Shown here: positions 29,577-37,810 of the stretch, piece by piece
How positions within the stretch are numbered: position 1 is the stretch's first letter
Layout: every line of letters begins with the position of its first letter
Origin: Rhizobium sp. TH2
Lineage (GTDB): Bacteria > Pseudomonadota > Alphaproteobacteria > Rhizobiales > Rhizobiaceae
Assembly (NCBI RefSeq): GCF_024707525.1
Contig: NZ_CP062231.1
Span: 1,488,001 to 1,552,000, forward strand
Direction of reading: 5' to 3'
DNA: 64,000 bases
Made by a program: the position numbers and the translations under genes
Notes under the pieces: generated by a model
Seen by the model: the letters and a program-made list of their open reading frames with translations, nothing else
Told to the model about the DNA's origin: nothing
The model's database searches: none

Positions 29577-30747
29577 TCATGCGGCGGGCATTGTCAGTGT
29601 GAAGCGAGTCTTCTCCGGCGTCGAGTGGGCGTTGAGTTGTCCACCGTGCGCTTTGGCGATTTCCGACGCGATATAGAGGCCGAGGCCGAGTCCGACTTGA
29701 GGCGCATTGTCCGCGCTCTGCGAAAACGGCTCGAAAAGCCTGGGCAGGACTTCAGCCGGAATGGGTGTTCCATGGTTCTCGACCGCCAGTTCGAATTGAC
29801 CGTCACGCGTTTTCGCTTCGACGCGAACCTCGCGATCCGGATCGCCATGCGCCAAGGCGTTGCCGACGAGATTTGACAGTAATTGACCAAGGCGGATCTT
29901 ATCCACTTTGACCGGGCTGGTAACGTGTAAATCCGTGAGAATCATCCGTTCCGGCGCTGCCGAGCGAAACTCATCGACCACCTGCATCAGGTCGCTTTGC
30001 AGCGAGTCGATCTCCTTGATCTCGAGCTTGATGCCGCCGCCCAAACGCCCGCGTGTCAAATCCATAACGTTGCCGACAAGGCCGAGCATGCGATCGATGC
30101 TGTTCTGCATCATCATCAGAATCTTGAGCGTGCCCTCGTCCTCGGTGCGGCGCCTGATCATCTTGATGCCCGCCTGAAGCGACGCCAGCGGGTTTCTCAG
30201 GTCATGTCCGAGCACACCGACGAAGCGCTCGCGAAGCTCGGAAAGTGCGAACTGCTCCGAAAGCGTCTGTTCGTTCGCGACCATTCTTCTGTCGGCATCG
30301 AGATGGCGAGCGATCAGTTCGGCAAACAGCTTGAACATGCCGATGACCTGCGGGTTGTCCACCTTGGCGGGCAATGGATCGATCGCGCAGAGCGTTCCGA
30401 AAAAAGAGCCGTCCTCGAGAAAAATCGGCGTCGAGATATAGCTCTGGAACCCGTACATCGCTGCTGTCGGATGGCCGCAATAGACGGCGCTTTCCTCGAC
30501 GTGATCGATCGCCACCGTTTCCTGGTGCTGGCGTATCTCATGACAGATCGTCGTCTCGACCTTGAGTTCGTCGCCGGGCTTCAGTCCGAAATCGATGCTG
30601 TCGAGCGTCGCACGTGACCCAGCGATCGCTGGTGACGCGGGCGATCGCGGCAAAGCGCATCCCGGTCGTCCTGCAGATGACGTCCAGGATCGTGGGCACG
30701 GCCGCCACACGGCCAATTGCATCGATATCGGATTGAAAATTGTGCAT
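29577..30747 (-). pseudogene. GAF-domain histidine kinase, frameshifted
   Basis: The N-terminal GAF sequence (MHNFQSDIDAIGRVAAVPTI to about VTSDRWVTC) is in one frame from 30747, and the rest (TLDSIDFGLKPGDELKVETT onward) is in another. The shift lies near 30590-30615. Downstream of it the protein continues intact: the rest of GAF, HisKA with LGHDLRNPL, and a HATPase with NLVGNALAHGD and GLGLGLYIASEIAKAHGG. Reading the two parts together recovers the usual GAF-HisKA-HATPase kinase of about 390 residues. It is either a real inactivating indel or a sequencing error; a shorter protein could start within the second frame but would lack part of the GAF fold. Confidence 0.75.
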
Positions 30748-30947
30748 CCGGCCGCTTGACGGTACGTCTATGTTGCTAATCGAAGTTTCTCTCGCGGTGG
30801 TTGTTTGAACAGATGGTCAATATGGAAGTTTCCCTCGGTTTTTGCAAATGCACCGGGAACAAATCTATCCGAGTTGTGTAACGTTTTCGAAGGTTAGTGG
30901 TTCGCCTGCAAACAGCGCAGGAACGCAATTTCCGGCCGTCTTTGCGA

Positions 30948-30972
30948 GGAACAATTCAGAGTCCCAGCGGTT
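30948..30972 (+). promoter_or_regulatory. EcfG-type promoter candidate before the 31022 gene
   Basis: GGAAC 30948-30952, GGTT 30969-30972, 16-bp spacing, 50 bp before the ATG of the PepSY-like gene. Confidence 0.6.
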
Positions 30973-31021
30973 ATCTCCCATACGCCGTTTGGCAGCGGCA
31001 GAACAAATCGGAGGTAACACC

Positions 31022-31330
31022 ATGAAAAGATACGTCTTTTTCGCGGCGTTCCTGGCTTTGACGCCTGCGGCCGCCATTGCGCAGGAGGGAGACACGACGG
31101 GAAGCATTAATCCGCCCGTCGTCACTGATGACGGCAATGCAAATATGCCTGTTCCTGGTGAAAACAGCTTCACCGAACCGCAGGTTCGCGAACGGCTGGC
31201 TGCTGCCGGCTATACCGGTATCGGTCATCTGGATCTGGAGTCGGACGGTGTCTGGCGCACGACGGCCATGAAGGATGACACTCTGGTGTCGCTCGGCGTC
31301 GATCACCAGGGCAATATCGTGGAGAAATAA
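31022..31330 (+). CDS. Secreted PepSY-like small protein (102 aa)
   Basis: A signal peptide (MKRYVFFAAFLALTPAAAIAQ) precedes a short linker and a C-terminal block, SFTEPQVRERLAAAGYTGIGHL, followed by GVWRTTAM and VDHQGNI. This is the layout of small PepSY-like periplasmic proteins. GGAGGTAACACC lies before the ATG. A paralogue of the same length is encoded at 51984-52292; the two share the block from SFTE to the end (GNSFTE/GYT/GVWR.TAMK/QGNIV). The function is unknown; an EcfG-type promoter suggests a stress-induced envelope role. Confidence 0.85.
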   Translation: MKRYVFFAAFLALTPAAAIAQEGDTTGSINPPVVTDDGNANMPVPGENSFTEPQVRERLAAAGYTGIGHLDLESDGVWRTTAMKDDTLVSLGVDHQGNIVEK

Positions 31331-31366
31331 GTCATCGAAGTTGAGAGTTCTACGCGAGGACTGCGG

Positions 31367-31394
31367 AAAGGGCCGGCAAGCAAGCTGGCTCTTT
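31367..31394. terminator. Imperfect terminator hairpin between convergent genes
   Basis: Arms 31367-31377 (AAAGGGCCGGC) and 31384-31394 (GCTGGCTCTTT) pair with two mismatches and end in a T tract. It lies between the PepSY-like gene and selO. Confidence 0.5.
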
Positions 31395-31401
31395 CTGTGT
31401 C

Positions 31402-32865
31402 TCACGTACCGCAGAAGGTCCGGTAGGGCGCACGGTCACCGGGAGCGGGTTCGGTGTAGCGCTCGGCGCCCGGCTGTTCTTCATAGGGCTTCGAAAGCAC
31501 GGCATTCATGCGTTCAAAGGGACCGAGATCGTCTTCATTGATCGCCGCCGCCAGCGCTTCCTCGACCAGATGGTTGCGCGGGATGTAGACCGGGTTGACA
31601 TTGTCCATGCCAGCGGCCCTTTGCTCGTCAAAGCCCGGCTCGCGTGAAAGCCGTGCGCGCCACTCCGCCAGCCACTTGTCAGCCGCCGCCCTGTCTTTAA
31701 AGAGACTCCAGAACGGCATGTCGTCGCCCCCGGCTGAGTTTCCGAGCGCCCGGAAGGCCGATGTCCAGTCCACCGCGTCCTGATGCATCAGGGACAGCAG
31801 CGCCTGGACGAATTCGCCATCCGCATCTTCATTCGTGTGAAGGCCGATCTTCAGGCGAAGCCCCGCCAGCCAGTATTGCTGGAACGCGCCGGCATAGTCG
31901 ATCACCACCTGGTTGGCGGTCTCGACGGCCCTTTCGCTGTCCTCATCGATCAGCGGCAGCAGCGTCTCGGCCAGCCGGGCGAGGTTCCACTGCATGATTC
32001 CCGGCTGGTTCTGATACTGATACCGCCCGCCGCGATCGATCGAGCTGAAAACCGTGGCCGGGTCATAGGCATCCATGAAGGCGCAAGGCCCGAAATCGAT
32101 GGTCTCACCCGAAATCGACGAATTGTCCGTGTTCATCACGCCATGGATGAAGCCGACATGCATCCAGCGGGCCACGAGTGCCGCCTGGCGATCCGCAACC
32201 GCGTTGAGCAGCGCAAGATAGGGCGGCCCCGAGCCTTCGAGTTCCGGATAGAGCCGCTGGATCACATAATCTGCAAGCGACTTGAGGCCCTCGACATCGC
32301 CGCGCGCGGCGAAGAACTGAAATGTGCCGACCCGGATATGGCTTGCCGCGACGCGCGTCAGAACCGCACCGGGCAGCACCGTCTCGCGATGGACATCGTC
32401 GCCGGTCGCCACTGCCGCCAGCGCCCGCGTTGTCGGCACGCCAAGCGCATGCATCGCTTCGCTCACGAGATATTCCCGCAGCACCGGTCCCACCGCCGCA
32501 CGGCCATCGCCGCCGCGCGAATAGGGGGTGCGGCCAGCGCCCTTGAGCTGGATGTCGCGGCGGATACCGTTCCGGTCGATCACTTCCCCAAGCAGGATCG
32601 CGCGGCCGTCGCCGAGTTGAGGTACGAAGCCGCCGAACTGATGGCCGGCATAGGCCATGGCGATCGGATGCGTGCCTTCAAGAACCTTGTTGCCGGAAAA
32701 TATCGCAGCACCCTCGGCCGAATCGAGCATCGCCCCATCTAGTCCAAGCTCATCCGCAAGCGCGTGATTGAACTTGAGCATTTTCGGGGCAGGCACCAGT
32801 GTCGGCTTCACATGCGCGAAGAAGCGGTCGGGCAGTTCGGAATAGGTGTTGGAGAACTCGAGCAT
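31402..32865 (-). CDS. selO: Protein adenylyltransferase SelO/YdiU (487 aa)
   Basis: A pseudokinase-fold enzyme that transfers AMP from ATP to Ser, Thr or Tyr of target proteins, linked in E. coli to redox stress through glutaredoxin and SucA. Family landmarks are PTLVPAPKMLKFN near the start, YAGHQFGGFVPQLGDGRA, LKGAGRTPYSRGGDGRA, HGVMNTDNSSISGETIDFGP and a C-terminal Cys in RTFCGT (the SelO cysteine). I chose the start at 32865 for its match to the family N-terminus; the frame is open to 32910. No EcfG-type site precedes it. Confidence 0.93.
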   Translation of the reverse strand: MLEFSNTYSELPDRFFAHVKPTLVPAPKMLKFNHALADELGLDGAMLDSAEGAAIFSGNKVLEGTHPIAMAYAGHQFGGFVPQLGDGRAILLGEVIDRNGIRRDIQLKGAGRTPYSRGGDGRAAVGPVLREYLVSEAMHALGVPTTRALAAVATGDDVHRETVLPGAVLTRVAASHIRVGTFQFFAARGDVEGLKSLADYVIQRLYPELEGSGPPYLALLNAVADRQAALVARWMHVGFIHGVMNTDNSSISGETIDFGPCAFMDAYDPATVFSSIDRGGRYQYQNQPGIMQWNLARLAETLLPLIDEDSERAVETANQVVIDYAGAFQQYWLAGLRLKIGLHTNEDADGEFVQALLSLMHQDAVDWTSAFRALGNSAGGDDMPFWSLFKDRAAADKWLAEWRARLSREPGFDEQRAAGMDNVNPVYIPRNHLVEEALAAAINEDDLGPFERMNAVLSKPYEEQPGAERYTEPAPGDRAPYRTFCGT

Positions 32866-32940
32866 AGGTCTTTCCCAGGCACGCGGTTGCGGCGCGCCGT
32901 CATCAGGCAAAAATAATGTCGCGAGCGCCCATCGGCAAGA

Positions 32941-33105
32941 TCAGTCCGGCCCGACATCGACCTCAGGCTGATTCTTCTCCGGCAGCGAACCCGTGCCGGG
33001 CGTCTTCTCACGATCGGTGAGCTTTTCCTTGGCGTGCGGTCCTGCCGGCGGCGTCTTCTTGGGATCGGCGAGGCTGTCCTTGCGGGACTGGGGACTGTTT
33101 TGCAT
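32941..33105 (-). CDS. Small hydrophilic protein (54 aa), unknown
   Basis: A highly charged, proline-rich, probably disordered protein starting MQNSPQSRKDSLADPKK. AAGGAG is nine bases before the ATG at 33105. An EcfG-type promoter (33159-33134) lies immediately upstream, back to back with that of the 33220 gene. No family is recognised; similar tiny disordered stress proteins are encoded at 55406-56237. Confidence 0.65.
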   Translation of the reverse strand: MQNSPQSRKDSLADPKKTPPAGPHAKEKLTDREKTPGTGSLPEKNQPEVDVGPD

Positions 33106-33133
33106 GGCGCGCACTCCTTGTTGCTTCCCTCGC

Positions 33134-33159
33134 AACGTGTCCGGGCCGCATCTCGTTCC
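33134..33159 (-). promoter_or_regulatory. EcfG-type promoter candidate before the 33105 gene
   Basis: On the - strand, GGAAC (33159-33155) and CGTT (33137-33134), 17-bp spacing. It is divergent from the promoter at 33162. Confidence 0.6.
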
Positions 33160-33161
33160 CC

Positions 33162-33186
33162 GGAACAAACGGCAAGCGCAGCGGTT
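33162..33186 (+). promoter_or_regulatory. EcfG-type promoter candidate before the 33220 gene
   Basis: GGAAC 33162-33166 and GGTT 33183-33186, 16-bp spacing, 33 bp before the ATG. Its -35 element is only two bases from that of the opposite promoter. Confidence 0.65.
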
Positions 33187-33219
33187 GTCGAAATGACGGA
33201 CAGCATAAGGAGACTCGTC

Positions 33220-33534
33220 ATGAACTTGAAAATCCGCACGATCCCGATCGCCGTTGTGATCGCCGCGCTATTTGCCGGAACCGCCTCCTATGCCCAGACG
33301 GTCAATTCCAGCGATTGCGATGCCGCAATGCCGCCCCTCACGGGCCTGGACAAGGATTCGGGCGATGCGCAGGCCGGTATTGTTCCACACGATTCGCTGA
33401 GCGACCAGCTCGCGACATGCGGTAGCGTGCTCAATCCGCCAGCGATCGGAGACACTGATTTCATCCAGCCCGCCCCCGCGATTGACGATCCGATGGCGAT
33501 CCATCCGCGGGATCCGCAACTGAAGAAGAAATGA
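33220..33534 (+). CDS. Secreted small protein (104 aa), unknown
   Basis: A signal peptide (MNLKIRTIPIAVVIAALFAGTASYAQ) precedes a proline- and aspartate-rich tail with two cysteines (SSDCDAAM and LATCGS) that could form a disulfide. AAGGAG is placed well before the ATG at 33220. It is preceded by an EcfG-type promoter. No family is recognised. Confidence 0.75.
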   Translation: MNLKIRTIPIAVVIAALFAGTASYAQTVNSSDCDAAMPPLTGLDKDSGDAQAGIVPHDSLSDQLATCGSVLNPPAIGDTDFIQPAPAIDDPMAIHPRDPQLKKK

Positions 33535-33549
33535 GCCACGGCGGTTTTC

Positions 33550-33574
33550 GGAACCAAGCCGCCGTCCGGCCGTT
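33550..33574 (+). promoter_or_regulatory. EcfG-type promoter candidate before the 33617 gene
   Basis: GGAAC 33550-33554 and CGTT 33571-33574, 16-bp spacing, 42 bp before the ATG. Confidence 0.65.
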
Positions 33575-33616
33575 CAATCTCCAGCAGAAGGCTGTAAACA
33601 GTAGAGGAATACGACC

Positions 33617-33940
33617 ATGGCAATCCATGAACCCCATGGCGACCGAGACGATCGCCGCGTGGAACTGAGCCCCGTCGAGGCCCGGCAGGGCGTGCTCGGG
33701 CGGCCCGTTCTTTATGTGCTTGTCGTCGGCCTGCTCCTTGCAATGCTGGCTTGGGCCGCGTCCGAATTCTGGGGCATGAGCATCGACACCCAGACCCCGA
33801 AGGATAACGCACAGATCACGGCCCCGGCGACCGAACCGGTCACCGAGAACGAGAACATCGTCAATGACAATCCTCCGGCAGGCGAGAAGTTGGAAAAGGC
33901 GCCCGCAGTCATCGACCCGACCACGCCCACCAACCAGTAA
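33617..33940 (+). CDS. Single-pass membrane protein (107 aa), unknown
   Basis: A polar N-terminus of about 28 residues, one membrane helix (PVLYVLVVGLLLAMLAWAA) and a proline/asparagine-rich tail that should face the periplasm. AGAGGA precedes the ATG. It has its own EcfG-type promoter and a terminator hairpin just after the stop, so it is a one-gene stress unit. No family is recognised. Confidence 0.75.
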   Translation: MAIHEPHGDRDDRRVELSPVEARQGVLGRPVLYVLVVGLLLAMLAWAASEFWGMSIDTQTPKDNAQITAPATEPVTENENIVNDNPPAGEKLEKAPAVIDPTTPTNQ

Positions 33941-33947
33941 GGTTTCG

Positions 33948-33977
33948 AAGTCCCGGATCGTGCTCGATCCGGGACTT
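33948..33977 (+). terminator. Terminator after the 33617 gene
   Basis: A perfect 13-bp stem (33948-33960 with 33965-33977), 4-base loop, ending CTTTCC. It begins 8 bp after the stop codon. Confidence 0.75.
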
Positions 33978-34105
33978 TCCGTCTGGCCCGCCGATGGCCG
34001 CGCCGTACGAAATGTCGCGCACACAGACCAAATACGCTCAAATCTCAATGCGATGTCATAAAGGGCTTGATATCGGCGGTGAGCTTGTCTAATCACGCCG
34101 GTGAC

Positions 34106-34195
34106 GGAGAGGTGGCCGAGTGGTCGAAGGCGCTCCCCTGCTAAGGGAGTATACCCGGAAGGGTATCGTGGGTTCGAATCCCATCTTCTCCGCCA
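34106..34195 (+). tRNA. tRNA-Ser (anticodon GCU)
   Basis: A 90-base type II tRNA with an encoded CCA end. The acceptor stem GGAGAGG pairs with the 3' strand ending CTTCTCC with one G-T pair. The anticodon stem CTCCC/GGGAG encloses CTGCTAA, giving GCU. A long variable arm (TACCC/GGGTA) and GGTTCGAATCC complete it. The decayed dnaE2 begins 21 bp downstream; tRNA 3' ends are common integration sites. Confidence 0.97.
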
Positions 34196-34216
34196 TATCC
34201 CCTTGTATTGTCTAGT

Positions 34217-36021
34217 TTATTTGCGATGTAGTGGCAATAGGCCCACTTGGAGGCCCACTTTGGGTTCCATTGGCAGCGTCAGCGCGTATTCACGAACGAT
34301 TCGCGAACTTAAGACGCGGCACTGCTTTCTACAGGCCTCCATCCTGCGAAGATGCGTTATGAAGACGTGTGCCGATCTTCCATCCGTTCGATCAGGCATC
34401 GGCATCCGGGCGGCAATACCAGCTTTCCGCACTGTTTTCTCGCGTCGTTCGAGGCCGAGATTCGGACGAAACGCATCCGCCTTTGCCAGTTGGACAAGAG
34501 CGGGTACCGGAACACGGGCTCGGCGCCAGATGTCATCGACGGAGGCAAACGGTTCGTCGGCACGTTCATTGACGATTGTCACGCCATGCGCGTTGGCCAA
34601 CGTCTTGACCATCCGGAAGCCGAGGCGGACGGCAAAGCGACTCTCATCGGCTGTCGGCTCCAGTGTGCAGTCCCAGCGTGAGGCGCTGACCGCAAACTGG
34701 TCGCACGTCGATGCCGTGGTTAATGGCATCGCGGACAATCTCCGCCGGCGCATAGAAGCCCAGGGCTGGGCATTGAGCAGTGCACAGCAGAAGACATCCG
34801 GATGCCAGCACTTCACCCAGGATGAAGCGTAGGCAATCAGGGCGAAGGAGGTGGCATGGCTCTCGGGAAAGCCGTAGGAACCAAAGCCTTCGATCTGGCT
34901 GAACGTCTTATAGGCAAAATCCTGATCGTAGCCACTGGCCCTCATGCCATTGATCAGCTTCATCTTGAACTGGCTGACACCACCGGTGAACTTGAAGGTC
35001 GCCATGGACCGGAGCTGGTCGGCTTCACCAGGCGAGGTCGCCACCCGCATGGCCTGTTCCTGAAACAGCGGCACGCCGAGCGTCTTGCCGAGCAATTTCT
35101 CCAGCTCCGGACGCGGGAACACGACCGGCTCCTTGCCTTCTCGCCTCCGGAGATAGGGATGCACAATGTCACCCTGAATTGGACCCGGTCGGACGATGGC
35201 GACTTCGATGACCAGGTCATAGAATGTCCGAGGCTTCAACCGTGGCAGCATCGACATCTGCGCCCGCTTTCGATCTGGAACGTCCCGAGCGTATCGGGCT
35301 TGCGGACCATCTGGTAGGTGCGCGGATCTTCAGGCGGGATCGTCGAGAGGTCGTGCTTGATGCCCTTGTGCTGTTCTAGCAGATCGAAGCCACGCTTCAT
35401 GCAAGACAGCATGCCGAGCGCCAGGACATCGATCTTCATGAAACTTCAGGATATCGATGTCGTCCTTGTCCCGCTCGACAACCTGGCGATCGATCATGGC
35501 TGCCGGCTCGATCGGCGCGATGTCATCCAGCCAATCGCGTGTCAGGACGAAGCCACCAGGATGCTGGGATAGGTGACGCGGAAAGCCGACGAGCTTTTGC
35601 GCCAGTTCGATCGTCAGCCTCAGTCGGCGGTCACCAAGATTGGAATTGAGCTCACGCGCCGGCGTGCCATCGATGTCCTCGCCATGACCCCAAACATGCG
35701 ACGAGAGAATCTTGGTCATATCCTCCGGCAGGCCGAGTGCTTTGCCCACATCGCGGACAGCTCCCTTCGAGCGATAGCGAATGACTGTCGAACAGAGTGC
35801 GGCGTGGTCCCGGCCATAGGTCTCGAAGATCCATTGCATGACGATCTCACGTCGCTCATGCTCGAAGTCGACATCGATATCAGGCAGTTCACGTCGCTCC
35901 TCGGACACGAACGCTCGAAGAGCAGATCGTTCCGGGCCGAGTCGATTGCTGTGATGCCGAGCACATAGCAGACGGCGGAATTGACTGCCGAGCCTCGCCT
36001 CTGGCAGAGGATGTCCCTCAA
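34217..36021 (-). pseudogene. dnaE2: Remnant of error-prone DNA polymerase DnaE2 (ImuC)
   Basis: Pieces of the polymerase core run collinearly on the - strand but in several frames: [19 protein letters not shown] (from about 36018), [58 protein letters not shown], then [20 protein letters not shown] and [10 protein letters not shown]. The whole N-terminal PHP region of the roughly 1080-residue enzyme is missing. At least four shifts are needed; one is a lost A turning CCCATGGGC into CCCTGGGC near 34770. The two catalytic aspartates in PDIDVDFE survive, but the gene cannot make a polymerase. No imuA or imuB is in the window. It starts 21 bp from tRNA-Ser. Confidence 0.9.
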
Positions 36022-36128
36022 TCAACCTGGGTGGAGTCTCCGCAATCGGGAATTGACCGAACGACAGGAGGCCAACGCAGGCGTTATATTTGCAAGCCTC
36101 CCCCTATCACAGCAATCACTGGCAAAAA

Positions 36129-36506
36129 TCAGCGTGCGTCACAATGGCAGTATTCTTCGATAGCTTCGTGAACGACGTCCTGGGAGATTGGCTTGGCAAT
36201 GAAGATCGTCGATGGCGGAAGCTCGCCATCGACTGGACGCCCGGCGCCTGACGCAACAACGACGCAAATATGAGGCCAGCGGTTCGCCACCTCCCAAGCC
36301 AGCTGGCATCCGGTCATCGATCCCGGCGTCTCAATGTCAGTTACGACAAGTTTGAGTGATGGACAGTCGGTCAGGAATTTGAATGCATCCTCGAGCGTTC
36401 TCGCCTTGATGACCTCAAAGCCCTCCTCGGCGACCATATCGGCTGTGTCCATCCGAATAATTGGTTCGTCATCGACGACGAGGGCAATCGGCTGATTGGC
36501 GGTCAT
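36129..36506 (-). CDS. Single-domain response regulator (125 aa)
   Basis: A CheY-like receiver: acidic pocket VDDE, phospho-acceptor Asp in TDIETPGS, the usual Thr/Ser replaced around VASGAG, and lysine in AKPIS. No output domain. The ATG shares one base with the stop of the YidB-like gene (TGATG), so the pair is translationally coupled and probably under the EcfG-type promoter upstream of yidB. It resembles the receiver at 29084 in length and layout. Confidence 0.9.
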   Translation of the reverse strand: MTANQPIALVVDDEPIIRMDTADMVAEEGFEVIKARTLEDAFKFLTDCPSLKLVVTDIETPGSMTGCQLAWEVANRWPHICVVVASGAGRPVDGELPPSTIFIAKPISQDVVHEAIEEYCHCDAR

Positions 36507-37054
36507 CAGACCACCCGACCGACACTTGGAACGGATGTCGGCGCTGCCGAGCGATCGGTCGTGCCGTTAAATTGGTCCTCGCTCGGCACCACGCCATCAG
36601 GTGTCAGGTCATCGACGGCCTTCGGTAGCTCGCGCGATAGGCGGCTGAGGATTTCCTCTTTCGACAGCCCAGTCTTTGCCGTCAACTCACTGAGGACATC
36701 GTCTCCGAGGGCTTGGGAAAGATCGGGTTCGTTGATGGGTTGATTGGGGCCGGTCGTCACCCAAGAGTCCGCGCGGTCGCCGAGACCATTTTGCTTGAAC
36801 TGATCGAGAAGGCCCCCAAGGCCACCGCTAAGGATGCCGCCTGGGGACGAACCGCCAAAGATGCTGCCCAGGCCGCCCTTGGTAAGGCCGCCCAGCAGGT
36901 CGCTGAGACCTCCCTGGTTTTGTGCCACGGTGCCATCAGGATTGGTCGATTGGCCGTTCTGCAGGCCGCGTAGCATTTCGGCGATCTTGTCGCGATTCTG
37001 ATAACCGGCGACGGTGAGAACGGCGAGAAGAGCGGTAAGTGGTCCACGGGACAT
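36506..37054 (-). CDS. YidB-family (DUF937) protein (182 aa)
   Basis: Starts MSRGPLTALLAVLTVAGYQNRDKI, then a Gly/Leu-rich repeat stretch (GGLSDLLGGLTKGGLGSIFGG) and a conserved helical end (LSQALGDDVLSELTAKTGLS, LSRLSRELPKAVDDLTP) typical of YidB/DUF937. The function is unknown. An EcfG-type site is at 37124-37099. It is coupled to the following receiver. Confidence 0.88.
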   Translation of the reverse strand: MSRGPLTALLAVLTVAGYQNRDKIAEMLRGLQNGQSTNPDGTVAQNQGGLSDLLGGLTKGGLGSIFGGSSPGGILSGGLGGLLDQFKQNGLGDRADSWVTTGPNQPINEPDLSQALGDDVLSELTAKTGLSKEEILSRLSRELPKAVDDLTPDGVVPSEDQFNGTTDRSAAPTSVPSVGRVV

Positions 37055-37098
37055 CGGGGTTTTCCTTCGGTTTCAGTGAAACGATTTTGCTCACGTCT

Positions 37099-37124
37099 AA
37101 CTGGTTCAGAGGTGTGAGAGTTCC
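37099..37124 (-). promoter_or_regulatory. EcfG-type promoter candidate before the yidB-like gene
   Basis: On the - strand, GGAAC (37124-37120) and AGTT (37102-37099), 17-bp spacing, 45 bp before the start. Confidence 0.5.
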
Positions 37125-37164
37125 CTGCAGATGGTTCGGGGCTCGCCGTGCTGGATTGACGGAT

Positions 37165-37403
37165 TTATCGCGCGAATTCTTTAGGATCGGGCAGGTCGAT
37201 CCTTTCAAGGACGTTGCCATGCTCATCACTGATGTGGACCTGCAGCCCAGCCAGCATTTCCGGCAATCCGAGCAAGGCTCCTACAACCAGGTCAGCTTCT
37301 CGGTGGCTTCCACAATTGCTGCCTCTATATCCGGTAGGTCGATTCCGATGTTGTCTTTAAGAATTGGATGACCGACTCGGAGATTGAAGAAATATCGCGG
37401 CAT
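37165..37403 (-). pseudogene. DUF6894-like small protein, frameshifted
   Basis: After an ideal AAGGAG site, ATG 37403 opens MPRYFFNLRVGHPILKDNIG and continues to about KLTWL, then hits TAG. Shifting frame there gives VGALLGLPEMLAGLQVHISD and ends LPDPKEFAR at 37165. Joined, this is the normal 80-residue DUF6894 layout (MPRYFF... to a beta-rich C-terminus). A one-base loss near 37295 explains it. Other rhizobia carry many copies, so loss of one would be tolerated. Confidence 0.75.
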
Positions 37404-37490
37404 GTTCACTCCTTAGGCTTGAGCATTCAAAGTCCGCGACACCACAGAGAGTTCGGGTAACGAAGCAAGGTGTTGGTAAATCGAACTCAC

Positions 37491-37515
37491 GGAACTCGGA
37501 CCGCCGGAAATGGTT
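37491..37515 (+). promoter_or_regulatory. EcfG-type promoter candidate before the 37537 gene
   Basis: GGAAC 37491-37495 and GGTT 37512-37515, 16-bp spacing. Its -10 region overlaps the ATG at 37510, showing that translation starts at 37537 instead. Confidence 0.6.
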
Positions 37516-37536
37516 ATCGCTGCGAAGGAGAATTTA

Positions 37537-37743
37537 ATGAAACTTGCTCGCCGCGCCTTAAGCGACCCTGATCGCCGAATTGAACTAGAAGCCGCAATGG
37601 ACGATCAAGTTTCAGAGCTGCTCGCCGACGCAAACGATGCCGGTTACAGCACCGAAGAGGCCATCAACGCTCTGGTGAAGGTGGTGAACAACCAACGTCT
37701 AATTCTGTACAGGGATACCGATCCCGTCGATGATCCGAGCTGA
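37537..37743 (+). CDS. Small acidic protein (68 aa), unknown
   Basis: Starts MKLARRALSDPDRRIELEAA and is mostly helical and acidic (DDQVSELLADANDAGYSTEEA). AAGGAG is six bases before the ATG. It has an EcfG-type promoter 22 bp upstream and a terminator hairpin 21 bp downstream, i.e. a one-gene unit. Similar short proteins occur in rhizobia; no function is known to me. Confidence 0.75.
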   Translation: MKLARRALSDPDRRIELEAAMDDQVSELLADANDAGYSTEEAINALVKVVNNQRLILYRDTDPVDDPS

Positions 37744-37763
37744 GCATCGTCGACAAGCATGAG

Positions 37764-37791
37764 AAGGCCGCAGTGCATCAACCGCGGCCTT
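37764..37791. terminator. Terminator between convergent genes
   Basis: Stem AAGGCCGC (37764-37771) with GCGGCCTT (37784-37791), 12-base loop. It serves the 37537 gene and possibly the alcohol dehydrogenase gene. Confidence 0.75.
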
Positions 37792-37810
37792 GCTATTTAC
37801 CCCGGCAATC

